Assembly: GCF_030388665.1 (NCBI RefSeq)
Contig: NZ_CP128846.1
Span: 8,962,001 to 9,026,000, forward strand
Source: Streptomyces flavofungini
GTDB lineage: Bacteria; Actinomycetota; Actinomycetes; Streptomycetales; Streptomycetaceae
Reading direction: 5' to 3'
DNA: 64,000 nucleotides
Below, piece by piece: positions 45,196 through 56,317 of this stretch. The notes under the pieces were generated by a model, which was given only the letters and a program-made list of their open reading frames with translations, made no database searches and was not told the origin of the DNA. How positions within the stretch are numbered: position 1 is the first letter of the stretch; each line of letters opens with the position of its first letter. Position numbers and translations under genes: made by a program.

Positions 45196-45400
45196 GGGCA
45201 GGTCTTCGGACTCGCGGGCACGTCTCGTCGTACGAGACACCTAGTGGCCGTCGCTTCCCGGAGCCGTACGTCGGATCCAGTGCGTATGACGGCGGTCGTT
45301 CCCGCTCACCGCTGCGGGGCAGTCCCGGATTCCCACCGGGTTCCCTCTTACGACGCGCCTGCCTGGCGGGCAGGGCGAACCAGCTGCACGCGCCAGGTTA
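45196..45400 (-). promoter_or_regulatory. Cobalamin riboswitch of metE
   Basis: Read on the minus strand, AGAGGGAACCCGGTGGGAAT, then CCGGGACTGCCCCGCAGCGG, and the closing CGAGTCCGAAGACCTGCCC are the conserved cobalamin riboswitch blocks. The B12-dependent control of metE is well known in actinobacteria and elsewhere. The aptamer ends about 190 bp before the metE GTG, leaving room for an expression platform. Confidence 0.95.
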
Positions 45401-45483
45401 GAGGGTGTACGCCCTTCTGGGCAGCGGTGTTCACATTCCGGAACGTGAGATGAGACACGGGTGGGAGCCGTTTGGCTGTGCGC

Positions 45484-45531
45484 GCGAGGGGGGCGGGGGA
45501 CAACCGACCGGTTGTTCCCCGCCCCCCTCGC
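45484..45531. terminator. Long hairpin, 23-bp stem with one mismatch
   Basis: GCGAGGGGGGCGGGGGACAA plus CCG (from 45484) pairs with the sequence ending at 45531 with only one G-T mismatch and a very short loop. It follows the aceA stop on the minus strand and precedes the metE promoter, insulating the two transcripts. Confidence 0.85.
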
Positions 45532-45535
45532 ACCT

Positions 45536-45560
45536 GCGGCCGGGCTCTCGGCCCGGCCGC
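45536..45560. terminator. Second hairpin next to the aceA stop
   Basis: GCGGCCGGGC (45536-45545) and GCCCGGCCGC (45551-45560) form a perfect 10-bp stem with loop TCTCG, 5 bp beyond the aceA stop codon. Confidence 0.75.
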
Positions 45561-45565
45561 GCGCC

Positions 45566-46852
45566 CTAGTGGAACTGCTCTTCCTCGGTGGAGCCGGACA
45601 GCGCGGTGGTGGAGGACGCCGGGTTGACGGCCGTGGACACGAGGTCGAAGTAGCCGGTGCCGACCTCGCGCTGGTGCTTGACGGCGGTGAAGCCGTGCTC
45701 CTGCGCGGCGAACTCCTTCTCCTGCAGGTCCACGTACGCGGTCATGCCGTGCTCGGCGTAGCCGCGGGCGAGGTCGAACATGCCGTGGTTGAGGGAGTGG
45801 AATCCGGCCAGGGTGATGAACTGGAACTTGTAGCCCATGGCGCCCAGTTCGCGCTGGAACTTGGCGATCTGGTCGTCGTCGAGCGCGGCCTTCCAGTTGA
45901 AGGACGGCGAGCAGTTGTAGGCCAGCATCTGGTCGGGGTGCTCGGCGTGGATGGCCTCGGCGAACTCGCGGGCCTGGGCGAGGTCGGGGGTGCCGGTCTC
46001 GACCCAGATGAGGTCGGCGTACGGGGCGTAGGCGAGGCCGCGGGCGATCACGGGGGCCATGCCGTTCTGGACGCGGTAGAAGCCCTCGGCCGTGCGCTCA
46101 CCGGTGACGAACTCGGCGTCGCGCTCGTCGACGTCGCTGGTGAGGAGGTTGGCGGCGAGCGCGTCGGTGCGGGCGACGATCAGGGTCGGCACATCGGCGA
46201 TGTCGGCCGCGAGGCGGGCCGCGTTGAGGGTGCGCACGTGCTGCGCGGTGGGGACGAGGACCTTGCCGCCGAGGTGCCCGCACTTCTTCTCCGAGGCGAG
46301 CTGGTCCTCGTAGTGGATGCCGGCCGCGCCCGCCGCGATCATCGCCTTGGTCAGCTCGAAGGCGTTCAACGGGCCGCCGAACCCGGCCTCGGCATCGGCC
46401 ACGATCGGGGCCAGCCAGTCCACGGCGGAGTCGCCCTCGCTGGTGGCGATCTGGTCGGCGCGCAGCAGCGCGTTGTTGATCCGGCGGACCACCTGCGGCA
46501 CGGAGTTGGCCGGGTAGAGCGACTGGTCGGGGTAGGTGTGCCCGGCCTGGTTGGCGTCGGCGGCCACCTGCCAGCCGGACAGGTAGATCGCCTGCAGCCC
46601 CGCCTTGACCTGCTGCACGGCCTGGCCGCCGGTCAGCGCGCCGAGGGCGTGGACGTAGTCGAGTTCGTGCAGTTGGCGCCACAGCCGTTCGGCGCCGCGC
46701 CGGGCCAGGGTGTGCTCCTCACGGACGCTGCCGGAGAGCCGCACGACGTCCGCGGCGCTGTAGGTGCGCTCGATCCCCTGCCACCGCGGGTCGGTCGCCC
46801 ACCGCCGCGCCAGTTCCTCGGCCGTCGCCGTCGTCGTCCCTGCCTGTGCCAT
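45566..46852 (-). CDS. aceA: Isocitrate lyase
   Basis: The protein has 428 residues from ATG 46852 with GGGAGACGG upstream. The catalytic signature KKCGH is at 189-193 with C191 as general acid; [11 protein letters not shown] and [13 protein letters not shown] also fit. It cleaves isocitrate to glyoxylate and succinate in the glyoxylate shunt for growth on acetate or fatty acids. A RamB-type regulator is divergent upstream, with two identical palindromes between, so acetate-responsive control is likely. Malate synthase is not in the window. Confidence 0.97.
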   Translation of the reverse strand: MAQAGTTTATAEELARRWATDPRWQGIERTYSAADVVRLSGSVREEHTLARRGAERLWRQLHELDYVHALGALTGGQAVQQVKAGLQAIYLSGWQVAADANQAGHTYPDQSLYPANSVPQVVRRINNALLRADQIATSEGDSAVDWLAPIVADAEAGFGGPLNAFELTKAMIAAGAAGIHYEDQLASEKKCGHLGGKVLVPTAQHVRTLNAARLAADIADVPTLIVARTDALAANLLTSDVDERDAEFVTGERTAEGFYRVQNGMAPVIARGLAYAPYADLIWVETGTPDLAQAREFAEAIHAEHPDQMLAYNCSPSFNWKAALDDDQIAKFQRELGAMGYKFQFITLAGFHSLNHGMFDLARGYAEHGMTAYVDLQEKEFAAQEHGFTAVKHQREVGTGYFDLVSTAVNPASSTTALSGSTEEEQFH

Positions 46853-46890
46853 GACCGTCTCCCGGAGATTCGTGAACTGTGCGAACATCT

Positions 46891-46903
46891 GGCACTGAGT
46901 GCC
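46891..46903. promoter_or_regulatory. Palindrome GGCACTGAGTGCC, aceA-proximal copy
   Basis: This perfect 13-bp palindrome with a single central base lies 39 bp upstream of the aceA start. The same sequence recurs at 47067-47079. Candidate binding site for the RamB-type regulator or another glyoxylate-shunt regulator. Confidence 0.65.
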
Positions 46904-47066
46904 TGGATAATCTGGGGTGCGGCCCACCGGGTCCGTGTGTGGACAGGTGAGCAATGCTGCCGAGTCGGGCGGAAGGGCCGGGATCTCCGACGTCAGGGCA
47001 TGAGTTCGCGCCCCGGTTCCGCTCCGCCCGACGGAGTCCGGCGGGCCGCGGTTCGACTGTGACATC

Positions 47067-47079
47067 GGCACTCAGTGCC
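47067..47079. promoter_or_regulatory. Palindrome GGCACTCAGTGCC, second copy
   Basis: This is the same palindrome on the other strand (centre base complemented), 164 bp beyond the first and 246 bp before the regulator gene. The region 46853-47324 otherwise holds no gene. Confidence 0.65.
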
Positions 47080-47324
47080 AGCAAGCGAGGAGAGATGCCA
47101 ACTTCTGCGAATCTTCCGCGGTGGTTTTGCCAACTCTGTTAAGGCCAGCGGGCGGGGCTGCGTGACTACGATCGCGGGCATGCCCGACGGCAGGGGGCCC
47201 ACGAACGGCCGAAGGGACGGCCGTGGGGGACCGGTTCGGTGGTCGTGGATGCCCGAGGGGGCGGGAGTCACGGATGCCCGTGGGGACGGGAGTCAGGGAT
47301 GTGTGAGTCGGACGGGAGCCACGA

Positions 47325-48743
47325 GTGAGCAAGACGTACGCGGGAGCGCGGCTGCGGCGGCTGCGCGAGGAGCGCCGGATGAGCCAGGCCGACCTGGCCA
47401 GGACCCTCGCCATCTCGCCGAGCTATCTGAACCAGATGGAGCACGACTCCCGCCCGCTCACCGTGCCCGTACTGCTGCGCCTGACCGAGGCGTTCGGCGT
47501 CGACCCGGGCTTCTTCTCCGAGCGCGACACCAGCAGGCTGGTCGCCGACCTGCGGGACGCCCTCACCGGTGAGGTCTCCACGGGCCAGGTGTCCGCGACC
47601 GACCTCTGCGACCTCGCCTCCCGCATGCCCGCCGTGGCCACGCTCCTGGTGGACCTCGGCCGCCGCAACCAGCGCCTCACCGAGCAACTCGCCGAAGCGG
47701 CGGAGGGGCGGGGACCGGGACCGGTGGTGCAGCCGCGCTCCGCCCACGAGGAGATCCGGGAGTTCTTCTACCGGCGCCAGAACTACCTGCACGACATCGA
47801 CCTCGCCGCCGAACAGTTCGCCGCGGAGATAGGCATCCGTCCCGGCGAGGTCGTCCGCGCCCTGTCCGCGCGGCTTGCCGAGCGCCACGGCGTGCGCCTC
47901 GCCGCGGACTCCGACGAGCGCTTGCACCACTACGACCCCGCCGCCCGCGTCCTGCACATCTCCGGCCGCCTGCGCCCCGGCCAGCAGGCGTTCCGCATGG
48001 CCACCCAGCTCGCGCTCCTCGAACACACCGACCAGGTCTCCGCCCTCGCCTCGGAGGACTTCGCGCAGGACTCCGCGGCCTGGCCGCTGGCCCGCATCGG
48101 CATCGCCAACTACTTCGCCGCCGCACTGATCCTGCCCTACCGCCGCTTCCACACGGCCGCCGAGGAGTTCCGCTACGACATCGAGCGGCTCTGCGACCAC
48201 TTCGGACTCGGCTACGAGACGATCTGCCACCGCCTCAGCACCCTGCAGCGGCCCCGGCTGCGCGGTGTCCCGTTCTCCTTCGTGCGGGTCGACCGGGCGG
48301 GCAACATGTCCAAGCGCCAGTCCGCGACCGCGTTCCACTTCTCCCGCGCGGGCGGCACCTGCCCGCTGTGGAACGTCTACGAGGCGTTCGCCGCCCCCGG
48401 CCGCATCCACGTCCAGGTCGCCGCCATGCCCGACGGGCAGCGCTACCTGTGGACCGCCCGCGCCCTCACCCGGCACCGCGGCGGCTGGGGCGAACCCGGC
48501 AAGACCTTCGCCATCGGCCTCGGCTGCGAGATCCGCCACGCCTCCCGCCTCGTGTACTCCGACGGCCTCGACCTCGACAACACCTCGGCCGCCGTCCCCA
48601 TCGGCATGGGCTGCCGCCTCTGCGAACGCACCGACTGCCCGCAGCGGGCCGTTCCCCCGCTGGACCGCCGCCTGGCGATCGACGAGAACAGCAGCACCTT
48701 CGTGCCCTACCCCGTGGAAGGGGCACGGGGCGACGCCGGCTGA
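47325..48743 (+). CDS. RamB-type XRE/ImmA-like acetate metabolism regulator
   Basis: The protein has 472 residues from GTG 47325 with GGGAGCC upstream. The XRE helix-turn-helix is at about 8-62 (MSQADLARTLAISPSYLNQM), followed by an IrrE/ImmA-like (DUF955) central region without a clear HExxH. The C-terminal domain has a Cys-rich end (MGCRLCERTDCPQRA) that could bind a metal or Fe-S cluster. In Corynebacterium and mycobacteria RamB represses glyoxylate genes including aceA; the divergent placement here matches. Sensing of acyl-CoA or redox state by the Cys end is possible. Confidence 0.9.
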   Translation: MSKTYAGARLRRLREERRMSQADLARTLAISPSYLNQMEHDSRPLTVPVLLRLTEAFGVDPGFFSERDTSRLVADLRDALTGEVSTGQVSATDLCDLASRMPAVATLLVDLGRRNQRLTEQLAEAAEGRGPGPVVQPRSAHEEIREFFYRRQNYLHDIDLAAEQFAAEIGIRPGEVVRALSARLAERHGVRLAADSDERLHHYDPAARVLHISGRLRPGQQAFRMATQLALLEHTDQVSALASEDFAQDSAAWPLARIGIANYFAAALILPYRRFHTAAEEFRYDIERLCDHFGLGYETICHRLSTLQRPRLRGVPFSFVRVDRAGNMSKRQSATAFHFSRAGGTCPLWNVYEAFAAPGRIHVQVAAMPDGQRYLWTARALTRHRGGWGEPGKTFAIGLGCEIRHASRLVYSDGLDLDNTSAAVPIGMGCRLCERTDCPQRAVPPLDRRLAIDENSSTFVPYPVEGARGDAG

Positions 48744-48949
48744 CGCCGGGGCGTCGCCGGACGTCTCGACCGAATACGGCACGTACGTCCGCCGGCCGGG
48801 GCCGACCGCGAGCAGGCCGCCCGCCGGGGCCGGGCCGCAGGGCTGCCGGACCCGGCCGGCGGACCGTGCCGACCAGCTCGGAACGCCGCTGCCCACGGGC
48901 CCGGTCACCACCGCGCTCGGCCCGCCGCCCCCTTGGCTAATCTGCACGG

Positions 48950-50085
48950 ATGAGCACCGACCTGACCCTGCTGTCGCGGGTCGCCCACCACGGGCGGGAG
49001 GTCACCGCGCCCCGCGTCCGCGGCCTCCTCGCGCTCCTCGCGGGCGACCTGCGCACCGGCCGCAGCACCGAAGGTCTGGTGGCCGGGCTGTGGCCGGACG
49101 AGCTGCCGGAGCGGCCCGGGAAGGCGGTGCAGGTCCTCGTGTCCAGGGCGCGGGCCCAGCTCGGCGCCGACACCATCGCGAGCACGGCGACCGGCTACCG
49201 CCTCACGCTCACCGAGGACCAGGTCGATAGCTCCGCCCTGCTGCGGCACGCCACCACGAGCGCCGACCGGGCCAGGGCCGGGGACCACGCCGGATCCCTC
49301 GCCGCCGCCGACGCCGGGCTCGCGCTCTGGCCGGGCACCCCCGACACCGCGGGCGCCGTCGACGACACCAGCGACCCCGTGGCCGCGCTGCGCGCCGAGC
49401 GCGCCCCCGTCCGCGACGCGCTCGTCCGCGCCCGCGCCCTCGCGCTCGCCCGCCTCGGACGGCACACGGAGGCGGCCGGTCCGCTGGCCGCGGTCACCGC
49501 CGCCCAGCCGCGCGACGAGGAGGTGCTCGCCGAACTGCTGCGCGGCACGGCGGCGACCGCGGGCCCCGCCGCCGCGCTGACGCGCTACGAGGCCTACCGC
49601 CGCGACCTGCGCGACGACCTCGGCACGGAGCCCGGCGCCGGACTCAAGGCGGTGCAGCGGGAGTTGCTGCGCGGCGAGGCGCCGGTGGCCAGGCACGGCG
49701 TACCGCACGAGCCGAACCGACTCCTCGGCAGGGACGAGGACATCGCGGAGACCGAGCGGCTGTTGCGCACCTCCCGGGCCGTGACCGTCGTCGGCCCCGG
49801 CGGCCTCGGCAAGACCCGGCTCGCCCACGCGGTCAGCCGCCGCGCCGAACAGCGCGTGGTGTACTTCGTGCCGCTCACCGGCGTCACCGCGGACCACGAC
49901 GTCGCCGCCGAGGTGGCCGCCGCGCTCGGCGCGGGCGAGGGGCGGCACGGCGCCGTCACCGGCCACGCCCACGTCGACCCCGTGCCCGGCATCCTCGGCG
50001 TGCTCGGCGGCGGGCCCGCCCTGCTGGTCCTCGACAACTGCGAACACGTCATCCGCGGTGCGGCCGACCTCGTGCGCGCCGACCC
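48950..50085 (+). pseudogene. BTAD/AfsR-SARP-like regulator truncated in its NB-ARC domain
   Basis: From ATG 48950 the frame encodes a winged-helix OmpR-like domain (GLVAGLWPDELPERPGKAVQ), a BTAD helical domain (about 95-235) and the start of an NTPase domain with P-loop VGPGGLGKTRLAHA and VLDNCEHVIRGAADLVRA. At about 50085 similarity stops and the frame runs on to 50461 antisense to other genes. The rest of the NTPase and TPR region is absent. The DNA-binding part could still be made as a short SARP-like protein of 503 residues. Confidence 0.82.
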
Positions 50086-50287
50086 GCAGGTCACCGGCGT
50101 CGGCGGTGACGAGAGTGGAGAGGATCTTGACGGCGGTGGTCTTGCCCGCGCCGTTCGGGCCGAGCAGGGCGAAGACGGTGCCGCCCGGCACTGCGAGGTC
50201 GATGCCGTCGAGGACCGTCTTGTCCCCGTAGGTCTTGCGCAGCCCCTCGGCCGCGATGGCGAGGGAGCGCGATGTCGTGGTCGTCAT
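50085..50287 (-). pseudogene. DrrA-like ABC transporter ATPase, N-terminal fragment only
   Basis: From ATG 50287 about 67 residues match the start of a daunorubicin-resistance-type ABC ATPase: LRKTYGDKTVLDGIDLAVPG, Walker A GPNGAGKTT, VKILSTLVTADAGDL. The frame then enters sequence antisense to the BTAD gene. The signature, Walker B and permease gene are missing. A deletion fused two convergent genes here. Confidence 0.82.
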
Positions 50288-50387
50288 GGAGCAGAGGCTG
50301 CGGCAGGCCGCATTCAGCGCGGTTTCAGAAGGGTTTCAGCGCCCTGGAACCGGGCCCGCGGACAGGCACCCGCACTCGCTGACAGCC

Positions 50388-50900
50388 CTACGCCAGGTCG
50401 GCCGGGCGCACCCGCAGCTTCTCGGCGATCCGGGCGAGCGCCTGCTGGTCGGCGGCGGTGAGCTGGTCGAGCACGAGCTGCCGCACCGAGCGGACGTGCA
50501 CGGGGGCGGCGTCGACGACCACGTCGTACCCGGCGTCCGTCAAGGCGGCGATGGTGTAGCGGCCGTCGTCGGGGTCGGGCCACCGCTCCATCCAGCCACG
50601 CTTCTCGAACCGCTTGACGACGTTGGACAGCCGTGACAGGGAGCCGTTGGCGAGATAGGCCAGCTCGCTCATCCGCAGGCGGCGCTCGGGGGCCTCGGAG
50701 ACATGGCTGAGCGTCAGGTACTCGAACAGGGTCAGGCCCGACTGTTGCTGCAACGGCGACTCGAGGCGCCCCGGAAGCAGGAGCACCAGCGAGACGAGGC
50801 CGGTCCAGGCCTCCTTCTCGGGGGCGGACAGCCAGAGCGCGTCGTCGGCGGCGACTTCGACGGCGTCCTTGCCGGGGTCCGGGTTCGCGCGGGTGGTCAT
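50388..50900 (-). CDS. MarR family regulator
   Basis: The protein has 170 residues from ATG 50900; a longer in-frame start at 50960 would lie inside the operator. Winged-helix elements are clear (FEYLTLSHVSEAPERRLRMS, GSLSRLSNVVKRFEKRGWME, WPDPDDGRYTIAALT). It is divergent from a RidA gene and the gap holds a 26-bp perfect inverted repeat, so it probably represses both. It was probably originally adjacent to the ABC genes now deleted. Confidence 0.9.
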   Translation of the reverse strand: MTTRANPDPGKDAVEVAADDALWLSAPEKEAWTGLVSLVLLLPGRLESPLQQQSGLTLFEYLTLSHVSEAPERRLRMSELAYLANGSLSRLSNVVKRFEKRGWMERWPDPDDGRYTIAALTDAGYDVVVDAAPVHVRSVRQLVLDQLTAADQQALARIAEKLRVRPADLA

Positions 50901-50921
50901 GCCCGCACGATACCGAACGGT

Positions 50922-50978
50922 ATTCACTTCAAGCGTGAAGTGAAAGTGTGATACTTTCACTTCACGCTTGAAGTGAAT
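50922..50978. promoter_or_regulatory. Perfect 26-bp inverted repeat, likely MarR operator
   Basis: Arms at 50922-50947 and 50953-50978 are exact reverse complements around GTGAT. Each arm contains its own palindrome CACTTCAAGCGTGAAGTG or its mirror. This gives two MarR dimer sites in mirror symmetry, centred between the MarR start and the RidA ATG (50991). Confidence 0.88.
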
Positions 50979-50990
50979 GGGAGGATCATC

Positions 50991-53137
<2,147 letters not shown>

Positions 53138-53172
53138 GCCGGGCTTGCGCGGCACCGACCGGCGCGGACGCG

Positions 53173-54144
53173 CTAGCGCCGCGCCACCGTGCAGTGCTTC
53201 TGCGCGTCCAGGCGCACTTTGCGGCCGGTGAACTCCTCCAGGACGGCGATGTTCTCCGGGGCGTAGTTCGTCGCGGTGATCTTGTCGGCGTCCTTGCTGC
53301 CCAGCTTGCCGGTGTACGGTGCGGACTTCTCCAGCCAGTAGGCCGTCCGCAGGAACTGGGTCAGGACCAGGTCGCGGAGGATCGGCTCGGCTTTGATCCT
53401 GGCCCAGTAGTCGGGGTGCTTGTCCTTGGCGACGCGCAGGTAGAGCAGCAGATACCGCAGGTTGGTGGCGGCGATGTCCCGGGCGTTGCCGGCGCCGACG
53501 CCCTTGATGAACTCCTGGAGCACCGTCACCGCGGGCAGCCCCGTGAGCCCGGCGTTCAGCTCCGCGAGCACTCCCTGGAGGCGGTAGGACCCCTGTTGCC
53601 TGTCCCGCAGGTAGATGTCGTCCATGGACGAGCTGAGCGAGTCCTTGATCAGCGGCAGGATCTCCTTGCGCGGGAAGCCGCCGTGCAGAGGCACCGTCAG
53701 CACCTGCTGGCCGGCGTTGATCCACGCCGCGCTGTGGACGTCCCACCGTGTCCGGGACGGGTCGAGGTCCCACATGTGGGTCTCCTCGTGGATCGCCACC
53801 ATCATCGACTCGGCGAACCCGTCGAAGCTCCGCTTGTCGACGAACTGGTCCCAGTACTTGTCGTTGGCCTGGGCGATCGCCAGGGCCTCGCCGCTCGGCC
53901 AGCGCCGCTTGTACATGGCCTGGAGGGTCCGCATCCAGTTCGAGGAGGTGAAGGACGCCTTGAGGTCGCTCAGGTCGGCGTTCGGCTGCGACGGCTCGTC
54001 GTAGCAGTAGGGATCGGGGGAGCGGTGCTGCCCGGCCTCCCCGGAGGGGCCGGCCGGCGCCGGTCCTGAGGCGGCGACGGTGCCCGCGCTCAGGGCCAGG
54101 ACGACGCAGGCCGTCAGCAGGCGGGCGGAGACTCTGCGGCTCAC
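53173..54144 (-). CDS. Secreted protein with HExxH motif, putative metallopeptidase
   Basis: The protein has 323 residues from ATG 54144. A signal peptide occupies residues 1-25 (SARLLTACVVLALSAGTVAA). A zinc-like motif HEETHMWD has H119, E120 and H123. There is one Cys pair far apart (C47 and near the C-terminus). The rest is helical (FDGFAESMMVAIHEETHMWD, LRYLLLYLRVAKDKHPDYWA). It does not match a peptidase family I recognise; gluzincin-like folding is a guess. It is convergent with cholesterol oxidase. Confidence 0.7.
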   Translation of the reverse strand: MSRRVSARLLTACVVLALSAGTVAASGPAPAGPSGEAGQHRSPDPYCYDEPSQPNADLSDLKASFTSSNWMRTLQAMYKRRWPSGEALAIAQANDKYWDQFVDKRSFDGFAESMMVAIHEETHMWDLDPSRTRWDVHSAAWINAGQQVLTVPLHGGFPRKEILPLIKDSLSSSMDDIYLRDRQQGSYRLQGVLAELNAGLTGLPAVTVLQEFIKGVGAGNARDIAATNLRYLLLYLRVAKDKHPDYWARIKAEPILRDLVLTQFLRTAYWLEKSAPYTGKLGSKDADKITATNYAPENIAVLEEFTGRKVRLDAQKHCTVARR

Positions 54145-54389
54145 GAGAACCTCTTCTCCAAGCGAGCGTGTGTGGGGGGTGCCGCAAGCGACGGGAGCCG
54201 AGCTGCCCGTCGCCGCCCGTCGCTTGCGTCCGGACAGGACCGTAGGGCCGCGCGCGCCGCGCGCATACTGTCATGTACCCATAACATTCGCGTGGGGGTC
54301 CGGGATGGAGGGCCCCGACGTGGGCGTGTCCCGACGTGGTCGTCCCGCCGTGGGGATCGCGGTACGCGCCCATCGCCGTCCGTCGGCGG

Positions 54390-54830
54390 TCAGGTCCCGT
54401 CGGCCGCCCCGGACACGGTCACGCTGACCGGCGTGCCCGCCTCGACGGTGCGGCTGACCGTGCAGAGCCGGTCGTGCGAGGTCTTCACGGCGCGGGGGAG
54501 GATCGCGCGGGCCCGGTCTCCTGAAGGACCGTCCGGGAACGTGACGGTGAAGGCGACGTCGAGGTCCGACATCCGGTTGCCGCTCTCGTCCTCGACCTTG
54601 TTGCCGGTCACGGTGACGGTGAAGACGGTCGGATCCGTGTGGCGGCTCGTGGCGACCTCCACGTCCGCGGCGGTGCAGCCGCCGATCGCGGCGAGGAACA
54701 GCTCGACCGGCGTGAAGTCGGTGCCGGAGCCGGTGCCGAAGGTGATCGTGCCGCCGCGGGCGTTGGTCGCGGTGAACCGGCCGGGGCCGGACCGCTCGAG
54801 GGAGATGGAGCGCAGTGATGTGTCGGTCAT
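54390..54830 (-). CDS. OsmC/Ohr family thiol peroxidase-like protein
   Basis: The protein has 146 residues from ATG 54830. The two active-site cysteines of the family are present: C52 (AIGGCTAADVE) and C123 (HDRLCTVSRTV). Such dimers reduce organic hydroperoxides. There is no OhrR beside it, and it reads more like the OsmC branch. Upstream (54840-55030) lies a very GC-rich CCGCCCCGCC low-complexity stretch. Confidence 0.9.
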   Translation of the reverse strand: MTDTSLRSISLERSGPGRFTATNARGGTITFGTGSGTDFTPVELFLAAIGGCTAADVEVATSRHTDPTVFTVTVTGNKVEDESGNRMSDLDVAFTVTFPDGPSGDRARAILPRAVKTSHDRLCTVSRTVEAGTPVSVTVSGAADGT

Positions 54831-55036
54831 GGCGACGACCGTAGCGTCACGCCCCACGAAACGGCCCACTTGCCGCGCCTCCTCGGCCCGCCCCGCGTCT
54901 CGTCGCCCCGCCCCGCGCCGTCGCCCCGCCCCGCGTCTCCGTCGGCCCGCCCGCCCCGCCTGGCCCCGCCTCCCTCCGCGGCTTGCTGCTCCTTCCGCAT
55001 CGGCGTGCCGCGCCCTATCGGTGTGCCGGGCCCTTC

Positions 55037-56161
55037 TCAGCCCACGTGCAGCACCCGACAGCGATCGGGGCGCGCCGGGTCCCGGTCGACGACCTGGACC
55101 GGCGGCCAGGCCCACTGCCACACGCCGATGCCCGGCGTGCGCGAGAACCGGATCCGCCCGCGGGTGCCCTCGACCGCGACGAGCGGCCACGCCTCGGCGA
55201 TCCGTGCCCGGTCCGGCCCGTGCGTGCGCAGCGCTTCGGCGAGGACGGCGATCGTGTCGTACCCCTCGAAGGCCACGAACGACGGCGCCTCGGCGAGGCG
55301 CTCACGAAGCACCGCCTCGACCCGGGCGCCGAGCGGGGGCAGGTGCTCGGGAAGGTAGCGCAGGAACGGCACCGCGGCGCCGTCGTCGCCCAGCGACGCC
55401 GCCCAGTCGGCGAGTTCCGGCTGCCCGGCCGGAGCCCCGATCAACAGGTCGGTGAGACGCGGGTCGTGGCGGACGGCCTTGACGATCGGCACGGCCGGAT
55501 CGGGGTGGCCGACCAGCAGGAGCAGGGCTGTCGCGCCCGAGGCGGCGAGTGCGTCGCACAACTGCGGGGGCGTGAGCGCGCGCGAGTCGAGCTCGACCAC
55601 GGCGCCGCCGCGCGGCGTGAGGTGGTCCCGCAGGATGCGGGTCCCCGACGCCCAGTACACGCTCGGATCCGCCGCCACGGCGATGCGGCTGTGGCCTGCG
55701 CCGAGCAGGAAGTCCCCGTAGATCCGCCACCCGTGCGACTGCGCCGGGGCCAGGCGCGCGACCCAGTCCGTCGGCTCCTCGGTGAGCGCGTCGAGAACCC
55801 CCGACGAGCAGAGGAAAGGCAGACCGACGGCGTCGGCCCGGGCGGCGGCGGTGCGTGCGACGACGCTGTGGTACTCGCCCGCCAACGCGGCCACGCCGAG
55901 GCGGGCCAGTTCGTCCACGGCCGCCTCGGCCCGCCCCGGATCGGCCGCGGTGTCCCGCACCACCAGCTCCAGCGGCCTACCGGCGATCCCGTCTGCCGCG
56001 TTGACCTCTTGTACGCCCAACTCGAGCCCGGCGAGCAGGTGCTGACCCGCCCCGACCCAGCCGGGCCGCGTCAGCGGGACGAGGGCGCCGATGCGGACGG
56101 CGGAGTCGTCGCCGCGCTGCGCTCCTTGCGGCGATGGTGGCGTTTCCGTACCTGGGTTCAT
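55037..56161 (-). CDS. Amino-acid-type substrate-binding protein without signal peptide
   Basis: The protein has 374 residues from ATG 56161. The periplasmic-binding-protein type 1 fold is clear (IGALVPLTRPGWVGAGQHLL, GIAGRPLELVVRDTAADPGR, GYDTIAVLAEALRTHG), as in Leu/Ile/Val-binding proteins. The N-terminus has no lipoprotein or Tat signal, and no permease or ATPase is adjacent. It may be an intracellular ligand sensor or have lost its leader. The start is supported by overall fit, not by a strong ribosome site. Confidence 0.8.
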   Translation of the reverse strand: MNPGTETPPSPQGAQRGDDSAVRIGALVPLTRPGWVGAGQHLLAGLELGVQEVNAADGIAGRPLELVVRDTAADPGRAEAAVDELARLGVAALAGEYHSVVARTAAARADAVGLPFLCSSGVLDALTEEPTDWVARLAPAQSHGWRIYGDFLLGAGHSRIAVAADPSVYWASGTRILRDHLTPRGGAVVELDSRALTPPQLCDALAASGATALLLLVGHPDPAVPIVKAVRHDPRLTDLLIGAPAGQPELADWAASLGDDGAAVPFLRYLPEHLPPLGARVEAVLRERLAEAPSFVAFEGYDTIAVLAEALRTHGPDRARIAEAWPLVAVEGTRGRIRFSRTPGIGVWQWAWPPVQVVDRDPARPDRCRVLHVG

Positions 56162-56317
56162 ACCTGGGCGTCTCCCGAGAGGCGATGCGGCCGGGGCGGC
56201 CGGACCACAGCGTGAACGTCATCGGCGCCGAGAGTAGTTGAGCACAGAACAGCCCATGTCGGCGGCCCGTCCCCCGGAGGGTTCACCGAGCCCGCGGACC
56301 GCCGACGCGGGCCCGGC

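Noticed and set aside
53173..54144. Thermolysin-family (M4) protease
   Set aside because: HExxH is present but no downstream third ligand motif or propeptide of that family is seen.
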